The notes: generated by a model not told the origin, from the sequence alone. DNA of 64,000 nucleotides from Plantago major (GCA_026545765.1 CM048839.1:22754566-22818565); one strand, 5' to 3'. Numbered from the stretch's first letter, positions 1 to 11,519 are shown. Numbers and translations are program-made.

Positions 1-75
1 AGAGTTTAAAGGGGTTGAGAACTCTACTATTCACAACAAGGGGTGCTTCATCCTGAGCAATGTCAGGTCAGTTTT
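1..75 (+). repeat. Truncated 5S-rRNA-derived LTR fragment (Cassandra-like)
   Basis: The first ~75 bases (AAAGAGTTTAAAGGGG..., then a GAGCAAT stretch) resemble the equivalent part of the better copies at 27335-27540 and 45454-45720. It is cut by the window edge and strongly decayed, so the call depends on those copies. Confidence 0.35.
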
Positions 76-460
76 ATGTTTCCATCTACATTCATGAGCA
101 AATCACATCAAGTCATGGCCAGTTTTATGTTTCCCTCTACATTCATGAGCAATAAGATAATAAAAGCATGATTTGCAACAATGAGTGTAACATATGTAAT
201 GAAACAACTCACGTGGTGTATAAAAAAGTGTTCGGCAGATTATGAGGCAATATTTTATTTTGTACATAATTGATAAATGAGGCTTTTATAAGTAAATTAC
301 GTATTTTATAATAGTGTTCACATTCACTAATAACACTCTTTTGATTCCTATAGTTATTGTGAAGGTTTTAAATGAAATGGTGATGTTTTAATCATATATT
401 TTTACACATTGTAAAATTACATGTTTGTAAAAGTTATATATCGTCCATACTAAATTATAT
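76..460. other. Intergenic, AT-rich
   Basis: There is a short internal duplication around GGCCAGTTTTATGTTTCC / GGTCAGTTTTATGTTTCC (62-140). I see no gene or complete element. Confidence 0.4.
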
Positions 461-530
461 TCCCTCCGTTCTGGATTCAATTAACCGCGAGCCCGGACTT
501 AAGTTTTAAGAAAAAAAATTAATAAAGTAG

Positions 531-581
<51 letters not shown>

Positions 582-662
582 CCCATTAAAGGGATGAGAA
601 ATTGAAATTGGGACGTCCCAAAATGGAATGTTGGAAGTTGAATTCGGGACGGAGGAAGTATA
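461..662. mobile_element. Stowaway-like MITE with internal (GA)n tract
   Basis: The left end TTCCCTCCGTTCTGGATTCAA and the right end TTGAATTCGGGACGGAGGAA are imperfect inverted repeats. Both carry the CTCCCTCCGTCC-type terminus typical of Stowaway (Tc1/mariner-derived) MITEs and are flanked by TA. There is no coding capacity. A pure (GA)n microsatellite lies inside at 533-578. Confidence 0.6.
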
Positions 663-883
663 TCTATTTCCAGTCGAGTTACTCGACGGGCCATTTACTA
701 CAGGGGTAAGTTTTATAATATTAGAGAGAGAGAGAGAGAGATTTCCCACTAAAGGGATGAGAAATTGAAATTGGAACGTCCCAAAATGGAATGCTGGAAG
801 TTGAATTCGGGACGGATGGAGTATATTCATTTCCAGTCGATTTACTCGACGGGCCATTTACTACAGGGGTAAGTTTTATAATA
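533..883. repeat. Tandem duplication of MITE right half plus flank
   Basis: The segment from the GA tract through TTTCCCATTAAAGGG to TAAGTTTTATAATATT occurs twice in tandem (about 533-720 and 723-883). The copies have only scattered substitutions. Each contains a small perfect or near-perfect hairpin (GTCGAG-TTA-CTCGAC in copy 1, 673-687), followed by GGGCCATTTACTAC. Confidence 0.7.
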
Positions 884-1119
884 TTTATGTCTTCGTAATT
901 TGTTTTTTTTTTATCTATATAAATCTTATTTATTTTCAAAGGTTCATGGCATATAAATTATGTTTATTTGAATAGGTGGCATGCCGAGTTCTATGTCGAT
1001 AATTGATCCAAATCAACTCTCGATTGGTTAATTTTATTTTATAATTTTTATTTCTCACGAAATATTAAAGTAATATCCAATATTAACTTTTATATTTTCA
1101 CATGAATAACACACTATTT
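884..1119. other. Intergenic, AT-rich
   Basis: No gene or element recognised. This may be the non-coding upstream part of the Helitron remnant that follows. Confidence 0.35.
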
Positions 1120-2547
1120 CCGCCCATGTACGCGGGACAAAATCTCAGTAAGTGCATCAAGCAGGATAGCTAAAAGGTTGTCATCAAGTGGGATTGCATC
1201 ACTCCTTCTTCCTATGGGTAGGATGACGTTTCGAGATTTGGGGTACCATTCAAATTCATGAGGACTCAACATGCAATAAGCTCAAACATGATTCAAAGGT
1301 CATGGGACTACTCCAGGAGACTCGACTTATTATTTGGAACGAGGCTCATTGACAAACCAACATTGTTTTGAAGTGCTTAATAAGAGTTTGAGAGATGTGA
1401 TGGGTCATCTAGATGGGCAATTTGGTGGGGGTGTTTATTGTCTTCAGCGGGGACTTACAACATATTTTATCTATTGCTCTACGAGGTAATAGGTATTATA
1501 TTGTGAACAATGATATGTGCTCATCTAGAAGATGGGATGCACGTGAGGTGCTTCGACTGACAAAGAACTTGAGATTGCATGGAAATGGCATGTCGTATCT
1601 ATATTCCAAGTCTACTTCTTTCATATTCAACTTATCTTTTTTAACATCCAATTCAATCCTACACAATCTGGTTTGTTATCTTCCGAGATTCAAGTGATGA
1701 AAAAAATTACGGAGTCATACAGGTTGGTGATAGCACTGCCGATGATGAAGCTAATCATGGTGGGGTTGATATTAAGACCCCGAAGAATTACTTATTCGAC
1801 AAGTAAGTCATCAAATTTCAACCATTGTCAATAGTACATAATCTTCGTTGTTTGATCACTTAGTTGATCCATCACTAGACCCTGAATATTTTTATCATCG
1901 GGATGTTCTTGAACCTACAATGAAATAGTCGATGAGATAAATCAATTTATCATGTCGAAGATGCCCTAAAATAGTGTTGTATACAGGAGCATTGGTAGCA
2001 TTGTTAGGGAAGATGACCAAGAGAATGGTCTCGAAAATATTTTCATTATAGAATTTATCAACATCATTAATTGTCTAGATTACCGAACCATAAGATCATC
2101 ATGTAGGTTGGGTATATGATAATGCTTCCGATAAATATTGATCAGACTTTCGAGTTGTGTAATGGACTAATGGTACAAGGCTTATAGTTATTAATTTTGA
2201 GAAGCATATCATCGAGGTAAAGATGATATCAGGAATCAACGGGGGCCAAAATATTTTAATTACGATGATGAGACCATCCAATGAGAAGAAGTTCCCTATC
2301 AATTTTGATAGGAGACAATTCCCCATATTTTCCTGCTTTGCTATTACCATCAAAGAGTCAGGGAAAATCTCTCTCACACATCGGCCTCTACCTCCTCTCA
2401 CCCATATTCAACAATGCTCAGTTATATGTTGCTCTCTCTGAAGTTACCAGCAGGAAGGGATTGAAGTTATTGATTTGCGATGAAGAGGGTAATACATATG
2501 ACACAACAACCAACGTGGTTTATAAAGAAGTGTTCGACAAGTTATGA
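1120..2547 (+). pseudogene. Decayed Helitron replication helicase (PIF1-like domain)
   Basis: Frameshifted fragments in all three plus frames read like the C-terminal helicase of plant Helitron transposases. They occur in the expected order: SSGIASLLLP near 1180; a Walker-B-like region near 1340; VFIVFSGDLQHIL (1437-1475); LRLTKNLRLHG (1550-1585); VDEINQFIMSKMP near 1930; and the C-terminal block QLYVALSEVTSRKGLKLLI followed by NVVYKEVFDKL, ending at a TGA (2545-2547). The domain normally unwinds DNA during rolling-circle transposition. The Rep (HUH) domain and the Walker A motif are not seen. Many stops and frameshifts make it non-functional. Confidence 0.8.
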
Positions 2548-2786
2548 GGTGAATTAATCTTTTATGTGTATAAACTTGATTTTTTTAACACCGACTAAAG
2601 TTTACATATGTTCATGTTCAATTTCACTAATTTACATATACACTTTACAGATAGGGATGGCTTCTGATGCAATGTTGAAGTGATTAGATAAGTCATTTTC
2701 ACATTGTAGCTTTTGTATGTTTCTCAACTTCAATATGTTATTATAGAATCTATTAATTTCTTATTTTGAATTTTGTCTCCATGCCT

Positions 2787-2814
2787 CGTCGAGTATCGAC
2801 GGGCTATTGACTAG
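2787..2814 (+). mobile_element. Helitron 3' terminus (hairpin plus CTAG)
   Basis: A perfect 6 bp hairpin CGTCGA-GTA-TCGACG (2787-2801) is followed 10 bases later by CTAG (2811-2814), and the next base is T. That is the canonical Helitron 3' end, inserted 5' of a T. It lies 240 bp after the helicase stop on the same strand, so it probably ends that same element. The 5' TC end was not located. Confidence 0.65.
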
Positions 2815-3075
2815 TTGTAATATATAAGGAGTAAGTACATTATCATAAAGACAAACACTAAATATGAGTATAGACCATCACATAAGTATCCATCCAAGTG
2901 TTTGGTGTATTCGTCTATGCGAATAATCGTAAATTAAGCTACCATATGCAGGAATATAACTACTCATAATCAAAGAGTTGTAACTACACAAAATGTCCAG
3001 GAAAATGACATGACAAAAGTCAAAGATTTTTTTATTAGAAAACACCTGGGATATTTTTGAAAAACTAAGAAAACA
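2815..3075. other. Intergenic between Helitron end and LTR element
   Basis: Nothing recognised. The last five bases, AAACA (3071-3075), are the left target-site duplication of the LTR element that follows (right copy GAACA). Confidence 0.4.
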
Positions 3076-3549
3076 TGATGCAGCGTGCAATAACAATAAA
3101 CTTAAAACTCATCGATTCAAAAAAATACCGAGAATTGACTCAAAACTCGTTGATTCAAAAGAATACCGAGAATTGACTCAAAACTCGTTGATTCGACGGA
3201 ATACCAAGAATTGATGGATCAAGATTCGTTGATTCACAGGAATACCGAAAATTGAAAGATTTGGAGGAACACCTCTATTTTTCATATAATATCTCAAAAC
3301 TCTCCTTCTAACAATAACCAACCAAGTGCTTAAATAGAAAATCCCTAACCAACTAAAAGGAAAATACCAAATCCTAATTAACTAAGAAAAATGAAAATTC
3401 CAAATCCTAATTAACTAAGAAAAAGGAAAATACCAAATCCTAATTAACTAAGAAAAAGGAAATCTACCAAATCCTAATTAACTAAGAAAAAGGAAATATA
3501 ACAGAAAAATAATAAACTAAAATAATTTGACGCCATTCGATCCACATCA
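3076..3549 (-). repeat. 3' LTR of compact LTR element
   Basis: This direct repeat of 4480-4932 is 474 bp against 453 bp. It contains internal short repeats of the type AACTCGTTGATTC and CTAACTAAGAAAAAGG. Confidence 0.8.
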
Positions 3550-4137
3550 TCTCTCCAGGGCAGAAAAGATTCGTCTTCGAATCATAAGCCGCGTCATCAT
3601 CAGCTGAAGAATCACGTACAAAACCAAACATTGTGGAAACACATACCGACCATCCACAAGTCTAATCAATTCCCTAGCCGTGTCATTCTTCCCTCTATCA
3701 AACACATGTCGGGCGTCGCCAATAAACTCTAACACACATGGGTGTGTGTAATGCTGGTAACACTCGTCTTGCATGTAGATTACGTTGATCATGGAAACTC
3801 CATTTAATTTCTCGAGTGATGCAAGCCACAATGGGTTTTTCTCTAACACTCTATCTTCCAATAAAATATGTTGATACACTTCTTGACCATCTTCCATCTC
3901 ATAAAACGCTTCTAATTTCGAACCAGAAGATATGGATAGCTCATGTGTATTCAATTTTACTTCACCAACTTGGATCCCAGATGACAGAGAATAATTATTT
4001 GTTGTTGTGATAAGTACATCTCGTACAACAAATCTTTTTCTATCCTCTAATACTTCCTCGTCCCAAATTATAACAATATCATTCTCTTCATCACGACCCT
4101 TTCTCTCCGAGTAGTCATCCCAGATAGGAGACTCTTT
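3547..4137 (-). CDS. Unrecognised open frame inside the compact LTR element
   Basis: A ~196-codon minus-strand frame is open from just after a TGA (4138-4140) to a TGA at 3547-3549. The first ATG is at 3954, giving 135 aa; upstream codons stay open but have no ATG. The stop codon is formed by the first three bases of the downstream LTR. The product is acidic in its N-terminal half (WDDYSERKGRDEENDIVIIW, then WDEEVLEDRKRF). I do not recognise it: there is no zinc knuckle, no protease DSG, no YxDD and no transmembrane segment. It could be a degenerate gag, a captured host exon or chance. Confidence 0.4.
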   Translation of the reverse strand, partial: KESPIWDDYSERKGRDEENDIVIIWDEEVLEDRKRFVVRDVLITTTNNYSLSSGIQVGEVKLNTHELSISSGSKLEAFYEMEDGQEVYQHILLEDRVLEKNPLWLASLEKLNGVSMINVIYMQDECYQHYTHPCVLEFIGDARHVFDRGKNDTARELIRLVDGRYVFPQCLVLYVILQLMMTRLMIRRRIFSALER

Positions 4138-4479
4138 TCAGTTCGTATCGTAGCAATGTCCTCAGTGGTGAACAATTGCTCGATTCCATCTTGACAATTG
4201 ACACACAAGAAAGTCATAAATCGGATATTAGTTTCCAGCAATCTGCCGCTCGAAGACGCACGGTATTTGACCTGTCAACCCTGATTAGATTCCGATCTCC
4301 ACTGTTCAGATTCTAGGTCAATGAGTTGGCTTGATGCTTTCAAAATTTCGTGACGATCCAACGGCTGAATCAACAGGAAACTCCGTTTTACTCGGACTAC
4401 GCTGTGCTGTCAATGCTATACGAAAATTATCTTTTCTTCACAAAAATCGGCCCGGATCACCTGGAATATGATACCAATC

Positions 4480-4932
4480 TGATGCAGCGGGTGTGGTTGG
4501 ATACAAGAACAATAAACTTAAAACTCGTTGATTTAAAAGAATACCGATAATTGATTCAAAACTTGTTGATTCAAAAGAATACTGAGCATTGACTCAAAAC
4601 TCGTTGATTCGACGGAATACTGAGAATTGATGGATCAAGATTCGTTGATTCACATGAATACCAAAAATTGAAAGATTTGGAGTAACACCTCTATTTTTCA
4701 TATAATATCTCAAAACTCTCCTTCTAACAATAACCAACGAAGTGCTTAAATAGAAAATCCCTAACTAACTAAAAGGAAAATACCAAATCCTAATTAACTA
4801 AGAAAAAGGAAAATTCCAAATCCTAACTAACTAAGAAAAATGAAATCTACCAAATCCTAATTAACTAAGAAAAAGGAAATATAACAGAAAAATAATAAAT
4901 TAAAATAATTTGACGCCATTCGTTCCACATCA
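4480..4932 (-). repeat. 5' LTR of compact LTR element
   Basis: This is the partner of 3076-3549. It ends CCACATCA on the plus strand at 4925-4932, immediately followed by the LINE sequence. Confidence 0.8.
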
Positions 4933-6121
4933 GAACACTTGCCACTTGAAATAGTATTTGGGATTCTTGGAATCCCAATACAAGACCAACATACTGAAGA
5001 CACACTCATTTGCCAATACTTAGTCTTAGGAAAATTCTCTGTTAAATATGCTTACCACTATCTACTGAATCTAATGGAACCTCCAAATTTTCCAAACTTA
5101 CCCTGGGATAAAGTCTGGAATTTACACCTCCAACCCAGAATCAAGTTCTTATGTTAGCTTGCTATACTTGATAGGCTACCCACAACAGTCAGACTACATA
5201 AGAAAAATATCATCACTTCCAATCTTTGTACTCTTTGTAAAAAAGAACCAGAAACACTGCAACATCTTTTTTTCCAATGTTCTGCCACTCTTGAACTTAC
5301 CAGATGGGTAATACCATCACACCAAAACAACAAAAGTTTTTATGATATTCTTTTCCAAACACCACATAATTCAGATCATCAGCTTAAAATGATAATCTCT
5401 TGTTGGATGGTCTGAAAAATCAGAAACCTTAAAATCTTCAGAAATGAAGATTTGAACTCTTACATTTTTCATACTCAGATGCTTAACATAATAAAAGAAC
5501 AAAATATTTGCTATCCGGCAAAGAATTTAAAACATAAAACACCTCAACCATGCAAATGGAAGGCTTCTTCACAAAATAACACACTAAATATTGATGGCTC
5601 ATGCTTACCAAACGGACATGCTGGCACAGGAGCTATAATCAGAAACACCTGTGGGGAGTTTGTAAAAGCAAGTGGAACCTGTATTGGCACAACTGACCAT
5701 AACACAGCAGAACTCCTTGCTTTAAAAAATGGTCTGATGTTATGCAGATCAGAACAAATAAATGCCATTGATATACAAACTGATTCAAAATTTCTTATTT
5801 CATGTCTAAACAGGCAGGTTGCAGCCACACCACACCAGGAGTTAATCCTAAAGGATATTAGAAGAATGATGGACACAATGGCTCATGTTAAAGTATATTT
5901 TGTGTACCGGGAGAAAAATGCAGTAGGCGACCATCTTGCTAAAGAAGCTAGCTCAAGAACTTTTGGCAGAATAGCCCATGAAGGCAACTTTTGTAATAAT
6001 TTTAACTGCTTTCATTTTATCTGGGACATTTGCCGTAAGTGGCTTTCGGATGTAATAGCTAAAGACTCATGTACTACTACTAGACTTGTTTAATTTTAAT
6101 GCAATTTCCTTTTAAAAAAAA
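4933..6121 (+). pseudogene. LINE (non-LTR retrotransposon) 3' end: zf-RVT plus RNase H
   Basis: One continuous frame covers the C-terminus of a plant L1-type ORF2. It starts with a zf-RVT region (FSVKYAYHYLL, then C-x2-C...HLFF-x-C near 5230-5285). A plant-type RNase H domain follows (about 5590-5960) with catalytic residues D in NIDGSCLPNG, E in NTAELLALK, D in IQTDSKFL and D in VGDHLAKEA, and the frame ends at TAA 6091-6093. Two in-frame stops, TAG 5155-5157 and TGA 5413-5415, fall where Trp is expected (C-W-LA and V-W-KIRN). A short A-run (6113-6120) may be the tail. The reverse transcriptase core is missing because the segment begins at the LTR-element junction. Confidence 0.8.
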
Positions 6122-8215
6122 GTGTTGTAACTAAAGAGTGTATGATAAGGTATACTACATCACTAGTAATCATGGATTCATAGGATACTACCAAATTGTG
6201 ATGATGGAATCGTATTTTTCAATCTATTGTTTAAATAATTCTTAAGAGAGTATAAACTTGTGATATGTTCCATCATCGTTGTTTCCTACCTAACTACTTT
6301 CGAAAATCCATGCCACACCCCCTATGTCGTACCATCTACATCGCCCCCGTGGTGGGCCTGTATTTGGGCCTGGGCAAATCAAAATTGGGCTGAGTAACCG
6401 ACTCGCCAAAAATAAGCATTAACAAACTTTTTGTTTTTTTGTTTTCTTATTGTTCACAGTTTTAGTAGCTTAAAATCCAAAGGAACAATAATTGGAGATT
6501 AATAAGACAAGACAATTAAGAATATAAAACTCTGTAGACATTGTGAAATTAAAATGTTGACCAATTAAGTCTCAATTTGGTTTGGGTAAGTCGAACTCTT
6601 CGACTACAAAAATTCGAATCTCATTTCGAATCTTGGTTGCTGGTTCAATCGACTAATTGATGAAGCTTGGATTCAAGTCATAACGTAATATTGCTAGATT
6701 TGATCTTGTTTTGGGCTTGATGGTTGAATAAAGGGTTTGGAAAAACTTTTGATAGTTTCAGGTACTGAATTGCATGATTTGGAAACTTGAAACCCCTGCT
6801 TTTGGGAATTTGAAGTGACCAGGGACTGTTTTGTAATTTTAGGAAAATGGTTGGACCTTATTAAAAAAAACTTTGGAAAGTTATAAGGACTAAATTGAAC
6901 TTTTGAAAAGGTTTTGGATAACCAGGGACCGTTTTGCAATTTTTTATCTTTTTTTTCTAAATTTTAAAATATTAAATAATGAATTTTTATAATATTTTAT
7001 ATATTTTTGAAATTTATAACTTTATGTTACGTTTCTTTTGAAAAAAATATACCGGATTTAACGAGCAAGAAGGCGACATGTGTCCTTCTATTTGTTTTTT
7101 CATTTTTTTGGTTCAAAATCGGGAAATATACAGTCAATATACGATTTTTTGCAGAAAAATTCGGGCTCTGGTGGACAGGTCATGGGTGGTTATTGTACTG
7201 TACGAAAATTAATCGGAGTATATAAATTTCATGGGTAATTATTGTGTGTACGGAAATGGGACAAGGTCATTCTACTGTATCAAATTTGACACTGTCTCAT
7301 TGTAGTGTACCAAAATCGTTTTTTCTTTATCCCAAAGTCCTCACATTGAACAAAAAAGTAAAAACTGCTAAAAGATGTAGCTAGCTAAACTGAACCAAGA
7401 ATTGAAAACTGAACCAAACCCAACCGAAATTTATAACCGAACAAATTACTAATTACTAATAGAAAATAAAATTCTAGTAGCACACACTACATAAATAATT
7501 TCAAGGACTTGAACATTTTCTCTGGCTAAAATTCATTCGAGATAAGTTCGATTCGATTTCTGCTTAATTCTATTTTATACTATTATTCAGTTCAGTGCAG
7601 ACGAAGAGAACAAAGCCTTACTATCTTTCATTCTAAAAATAAATGAAACTGTACAAAAAGAAAAGAAAAAAAGAACTACCACTACTTGGTGAAGATGATT
7701 AATTTGAACCTTTCGAAGTTTCATACTTGGGATGAAAAGTAAGTTACAAGAGAATAAAAATTAAGAAATACTTTAATTTCTTTGGGAGAAATTTGTTTGT
7801 ATGTACCATTACAATAATTCATCTAAATATATATAGACAAAATGACTTATGTAAATTGTACGATGAATAATATGGAAATTATTAATGAAAGTTTTTTGCC
7901 GTTTAAAAAATAATTATAATATGGGAGTACTTGTATTCTCAACTTAAATGGATAATATCCGGCGTGTACGGTCTACATGCTCCATGTAAGGTATTCTGGT
8001 CAATCTTTTTATTTCTCATCTTTCGAGTTTGGTCCACGCACATATGACACGTCAATCAATAGTTTTTTTTTCTTTTTTTTTTTTTTTGAGAAACACGTCA
8101 ATCAATGGTCGAATCCACATGTATTCAATAGTCATTCAGCGTAATCCATTTGTATTCAATATTCATTCTAATCGAGTAGATGTTTAATTATTTTGTGTCG
8201 AATCCATATTATGTA
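6122..8215. other. Intergenic, no gene seen
   Basis: About 2.1 kb of AT-rich sequence. Repeated phrases of the kind CCAGGGACCGTTTTGCAA (6810-6940) and GGTNATTNTTGT (7180-7300) suggest a decayed repeat. No coherent coding frame, LTR pair or TIR pair was found. Confidence 0.4.
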
Positions 8216-8219
8216 AATC

Positions 8220-8880
8220 ACTAAGGATCTTTTTAGGAAAACTAACTGAAAAGTTAGCTGGTAGTTGATTAAGCTGGTAAACTAGCTGATTAAGGAGCTG
8301 ATTAACTAGCTGAGAAGCTAGCTGATTTTAAATGTAGGTGTTTAGCAAATTAACTGATAAGTTAGTTGGTATTTTGTAAAATAATATAAAAGGGCATTAC
8401 TCTTATTTTTATTTTCTTTAACCTTTCTCATCGTATTATTAGTCTATAGTTTTTTAAATAATAGTACATCACACTTTGTCCAATTATTTTAATATATATT
8501 CAATGTACTTTACATCGCCACTTTAATAACATCATCAAAATTATCATAAGTTGAAAGAAATATTCGTTGATCATTTTAACTTAGTAATGAAAAAAATCAG
8601 TAATTGATGTGTACTACATGTATGCATTTTAAAGAGATGCGGATGTATTAATCCTTATGCTAGTTGCAAACAAGTATACAAAATGTATAACAAAAGATCC
8701 AACAATATAAAATATAAGTCGAGAATAATAAATAATAAAAACGGGTAGTTTTTCCTTCTTCTTATTTTTCTTATTAGGTCAGGGATATTTTCGAAATGAA
8801 AAAGATAAGAAGGAGCTTCTTTTTAAAAAAAAAGCTAACTTGGGTAGCTTCTTAACCAGCTAGCTTTTCAGCTAGCTGAT
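8220..8880. mobile_element. hAT-like MITE, copy 1 (right end truncated)
   Basis: The interior (ATAATAGTACATCACA, CCGCCACTTTAATAACATCA-like blocks, ~8390-8570) matches the element at 53889-54530 in the same orientation. Subterminal AGCTAGCTGA motifs are dense at both ends (8245-8330, 8850-8880). The right TIR is missing; the satellite-like repeat begins there. Confidence 0.5.
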
Positions 8881-10165
8881 TTTGTGGAATTAGTTGTATT
8901 TTAGCTAGTATATATTTCAATGTTATTTTTGGTATGTTGACTGTATATATAGTTTTTATTAAGTTTCAAATAACTTTATCTGCAAAAATCCGAAAAATAT
9001 TTTAAACATATATTTGAATTCGTCGTGACAAGACGAATCCATAGACACCAATCTTGAATACTATTATTAATTAAATAAATTATTTTATTCATTAAAATTA
9101 AATATTAATTTATTAAACACAAAGTTTTGGGAGAGACGTGTATTAGTGAAGCACAAGGAGCTAAACCTCACCAGATTCATTTAGTTCTACGTGGAATTTT
9201 GTGGAATTAGTTGTATTTTAGCTAGTATATATTTCAATATTATTTTTTGTATGTTAACTGTATATATAGTTTTTATTAAATTCCTATAACTTTATCTGCA
9301 AAAATCCGAAAAAGATTTTGAACATATATTTGAATTCGCCGTGACAAAACGAATCCATAGACACCAATCTTGAATACTATTATTAATTAAATAAATTATT
9401 TTATTCATTAAAATTAAATATTAATTTATTAAACACAAAGTTTTGGGAGAGACGTGTATTAGTGAGAGACCTGAGAGACGGATTAATGTTCTTAATTATA
9501 TGTAAAATGTTTAAACAATATCAATAATGTTTTATGAGTAGGCATTTTATGTCATTTTTATGTATATGTATATCATTGATGTTCTTATAAAATCACTAAT
9601 GTTTTTGGATATAACTGTAATTTTGCCCGTCTCTTTTAGTCTCTCTATAATACCGTCTCTCATAAGAACTACTCTTTATTAAATAAGATAAAATGAAATA
9701 ATGGAATTTTAATTTTAAAAATAGAGTATTTATTAAATTAATTCAATCCTACGTGGAATTTTGTGGAATTAGTTGCATTTTCAACCAGTATATCTTTCAC
9801 TGTTTATTTTGGTACGTTGGCTACATATATAGCTTTGATTAAATCTCATATAAATTTATCTACAAAACTCTGAAAAATATTTTAAACATATATTTGAATT
9901 CACCATGACAAGACGAATCTATAGACACCAATTATTATTATTATTATTAATTAAATAAATCATTTCATTCACTAAAATAAAATATTAATCTCATATGACT
10001 TTATCTACAAAAATCTAAAAAATATTTTTAACATATATTTAAATTCGCCACGACAAGACGAATCTGTAGACACCAATTTTGAATACTATTATTAATTAAA
10101 TAAATTGTTTTATTTATTAAAATAAAATATACATTTATTAAATAAGATAAAATGAAATAATGGAA
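8881..10165 (+). repeat. Degenerate ~300 bp repeat units (four copies)
   Basis: Units begin near 8881, 9195, 9755 and 9985. They share a block order: TGGAATTAGTTGNATTTT, CAAAAATCCGAAAAATATTT, ACAAGACGAATCCATAGACA, then an AATTAAATAAAT-rich tail. The spacer AAGCACAAGGAGCTAAAC (9152-9169) occurs once here and again in the inverted copies at 34650-35300. There is no coding potential. I cannot tell whether they are tandem satellite units or TE pieces. Confidence 0.6.
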
Positions 10166-10341
10166 TTTAAAAAATTAAAAGAGACTCATTAAAACACATT
10201 ATAAATAATTAACGTAACATCAAGCGTTCAAAAAGAGACTCATTATAAATAGCTTAGCATAAAACATTCTGGACAAACTTTTTTTTAAAATCGGATATAC
10301 GATTATTTTGATTAGCATCAAACATTCTAGACGTGCTCTTT

Positions 10342-11519
10342 TCAGTTCCAGAAGATAGAAGAGACACACGTGAGCTAATTGGTGGTGTGTTTATCTTTAC
10401 ATGTCTATCAACAATATTTTATATGTAAAGACCTTCAATATCCTTTTCTTTATGTATAAGATTCGATCGGTAGGATGAGGTATAAGGGTTCTCTTCTCTA
10501 CGGTCTCTGGCTGGAATGACTGGTTCCATCCAACCCGAATTCAACCCCGTTCGAATTAATGATGTTCTCGAACCCGTTCCATACCTTTGTTAAAAGACCC
10601 GACCGCAATATTTTATGATTAAGTTAGTAAAAACTACATTTTTTCGGGGCAGGAGGGAGTCTGCATATACTCTCTGGGCGGATAAGCTCTCTACTTTCTT
10701 GATCCATAATGGGCCTGTGGGATATGATATTCTCTAGGTGGGGAAACTCTCTTCGATCCTCTCTCTACTTTCTTGATCCATAACGGGCCTGGGGGATATG
10801 ATACTCTCTAGGTGGGGAAACTCTCTTCGATCCTCTCTCTACTTTCTTGATCTCCATGAGCAGGGGTCTAATACTCTCTGGCTCTCTGGGCAGGGAAAAT
10901 GTCTTTGCTCTTCTATGTACTTTCTTGATCTCCATGACGGGCCGCGAGGGGGTCTGGCAGGTACTCTCTTCTATCTTCTTTCTATTTTCTTCATCCATAA
11001 CGGGCCCGGGGGAGGGGGGGACAACCGTATCATGTGGAATTATGTTCATAGATAATAATTTTTGTGTCTTTGGTGGGGTGACGCATACCACTGCGGGGTT
11101 GGAAAAAAAAACAATAACATGTGAAATATGTTTGTATAATATTTTTTTTATATGTATGGTGGGGTGATCACATGTCACCGTGAGGGTTGTTGGGAACAAC
11201 TCTATTTATTGTGTTGTATACTCTTTGTATTTTAATTTGGTAATAAATATGTATTTGTTACTAATTAACAGATCGGGTACGATATGACCCTATTCTTATA
11301 TTCTATATAGTAACGTTAATAAACACTCAAAATATAATATTGGATGAAGAAGTACTACCGACCAACACCACGATCAACGTTGTTCACATAAACACTCAAT
11401 GATATAATATTGAATGAAGAAGTACTACCTTATTTTTTCGATTAATTTATTTTTATCATTCATTTTTATTTATTATTAAAAGTAAACTATACCGTGGCAT
11501 CGCCACGGGTTAGTACTAT
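10342..11519 (+). mobile_element. Non-autonomous Helitron A (with internal minisatellite)
   Basis: The proposed 5' end TCAGTTCCAGAAGATAGAAG (10342) is also the exact left limit of homology in two inverted copies at 31.4-33.1 kb. The 3' end has a 7 bp hairpin CCGTGGC-ATC-GCCACGG (about 11491-11507), then GTTAGTACTATAG; the sister copy has the intact terminus CTAG followed by T. The interior holds tandem units of GATCCATAACGGGCCTG...CTCTCTACTTTCTT (10640-10995). There are no Rep/helicase genes and no TIRs. Confidence 0.6.
10640..10995 (+). repeat. Minisatellite inside Helitron A
   Basis: Four to five imperfect units contain CTTGATCCATAACGGGCC (or CTTGATCTCCATGACGGG), CTCTCTNGGNGGGG and CTCTCTACTTTCTT. 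Unit length varies around 65-80 bp. The same units occur inverted at 31870-32170 and 32640-32790. Confidence 0.65.

Larger units (their letters stand above)
3076..4932 (-). mobile_element. Compact non-autonomous LTR retrotransposon (1.86 kb)
   Basis: Two direct repeats, 3076-3549 and 4480-4932, bound the element. Read on the minus strand each begins TGATGTGG and ends TGCATCA. Just inside the minus-strand 5' LTR is ATTGGTATCATATTCC (about 4464-4479), a primer-binding site resembling the initiator-Met tRNA complement. A purine-rich GGAGAGA precedes the 3' LTR at 3550-3556. The flanks AAACA/GAACA look like a 5 bp target duplication with one mismatch. No gag, protease, RT or integrase is present in the 930 bp interior, so it would depend on another element for movement. 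Confidence 0.8.

Noticed and set aside
673..705. Helitron 3' end in the tandem MITE copies
   Set aside because: The hairpin is good, but the terminus reads CTAC rather than CTRR, and both copies arose by local duplication.
6694..6939. 81-codon minus-strand frame
   Set aside because: Low-complexity, no domain, in a region of decayed repeat phrases.
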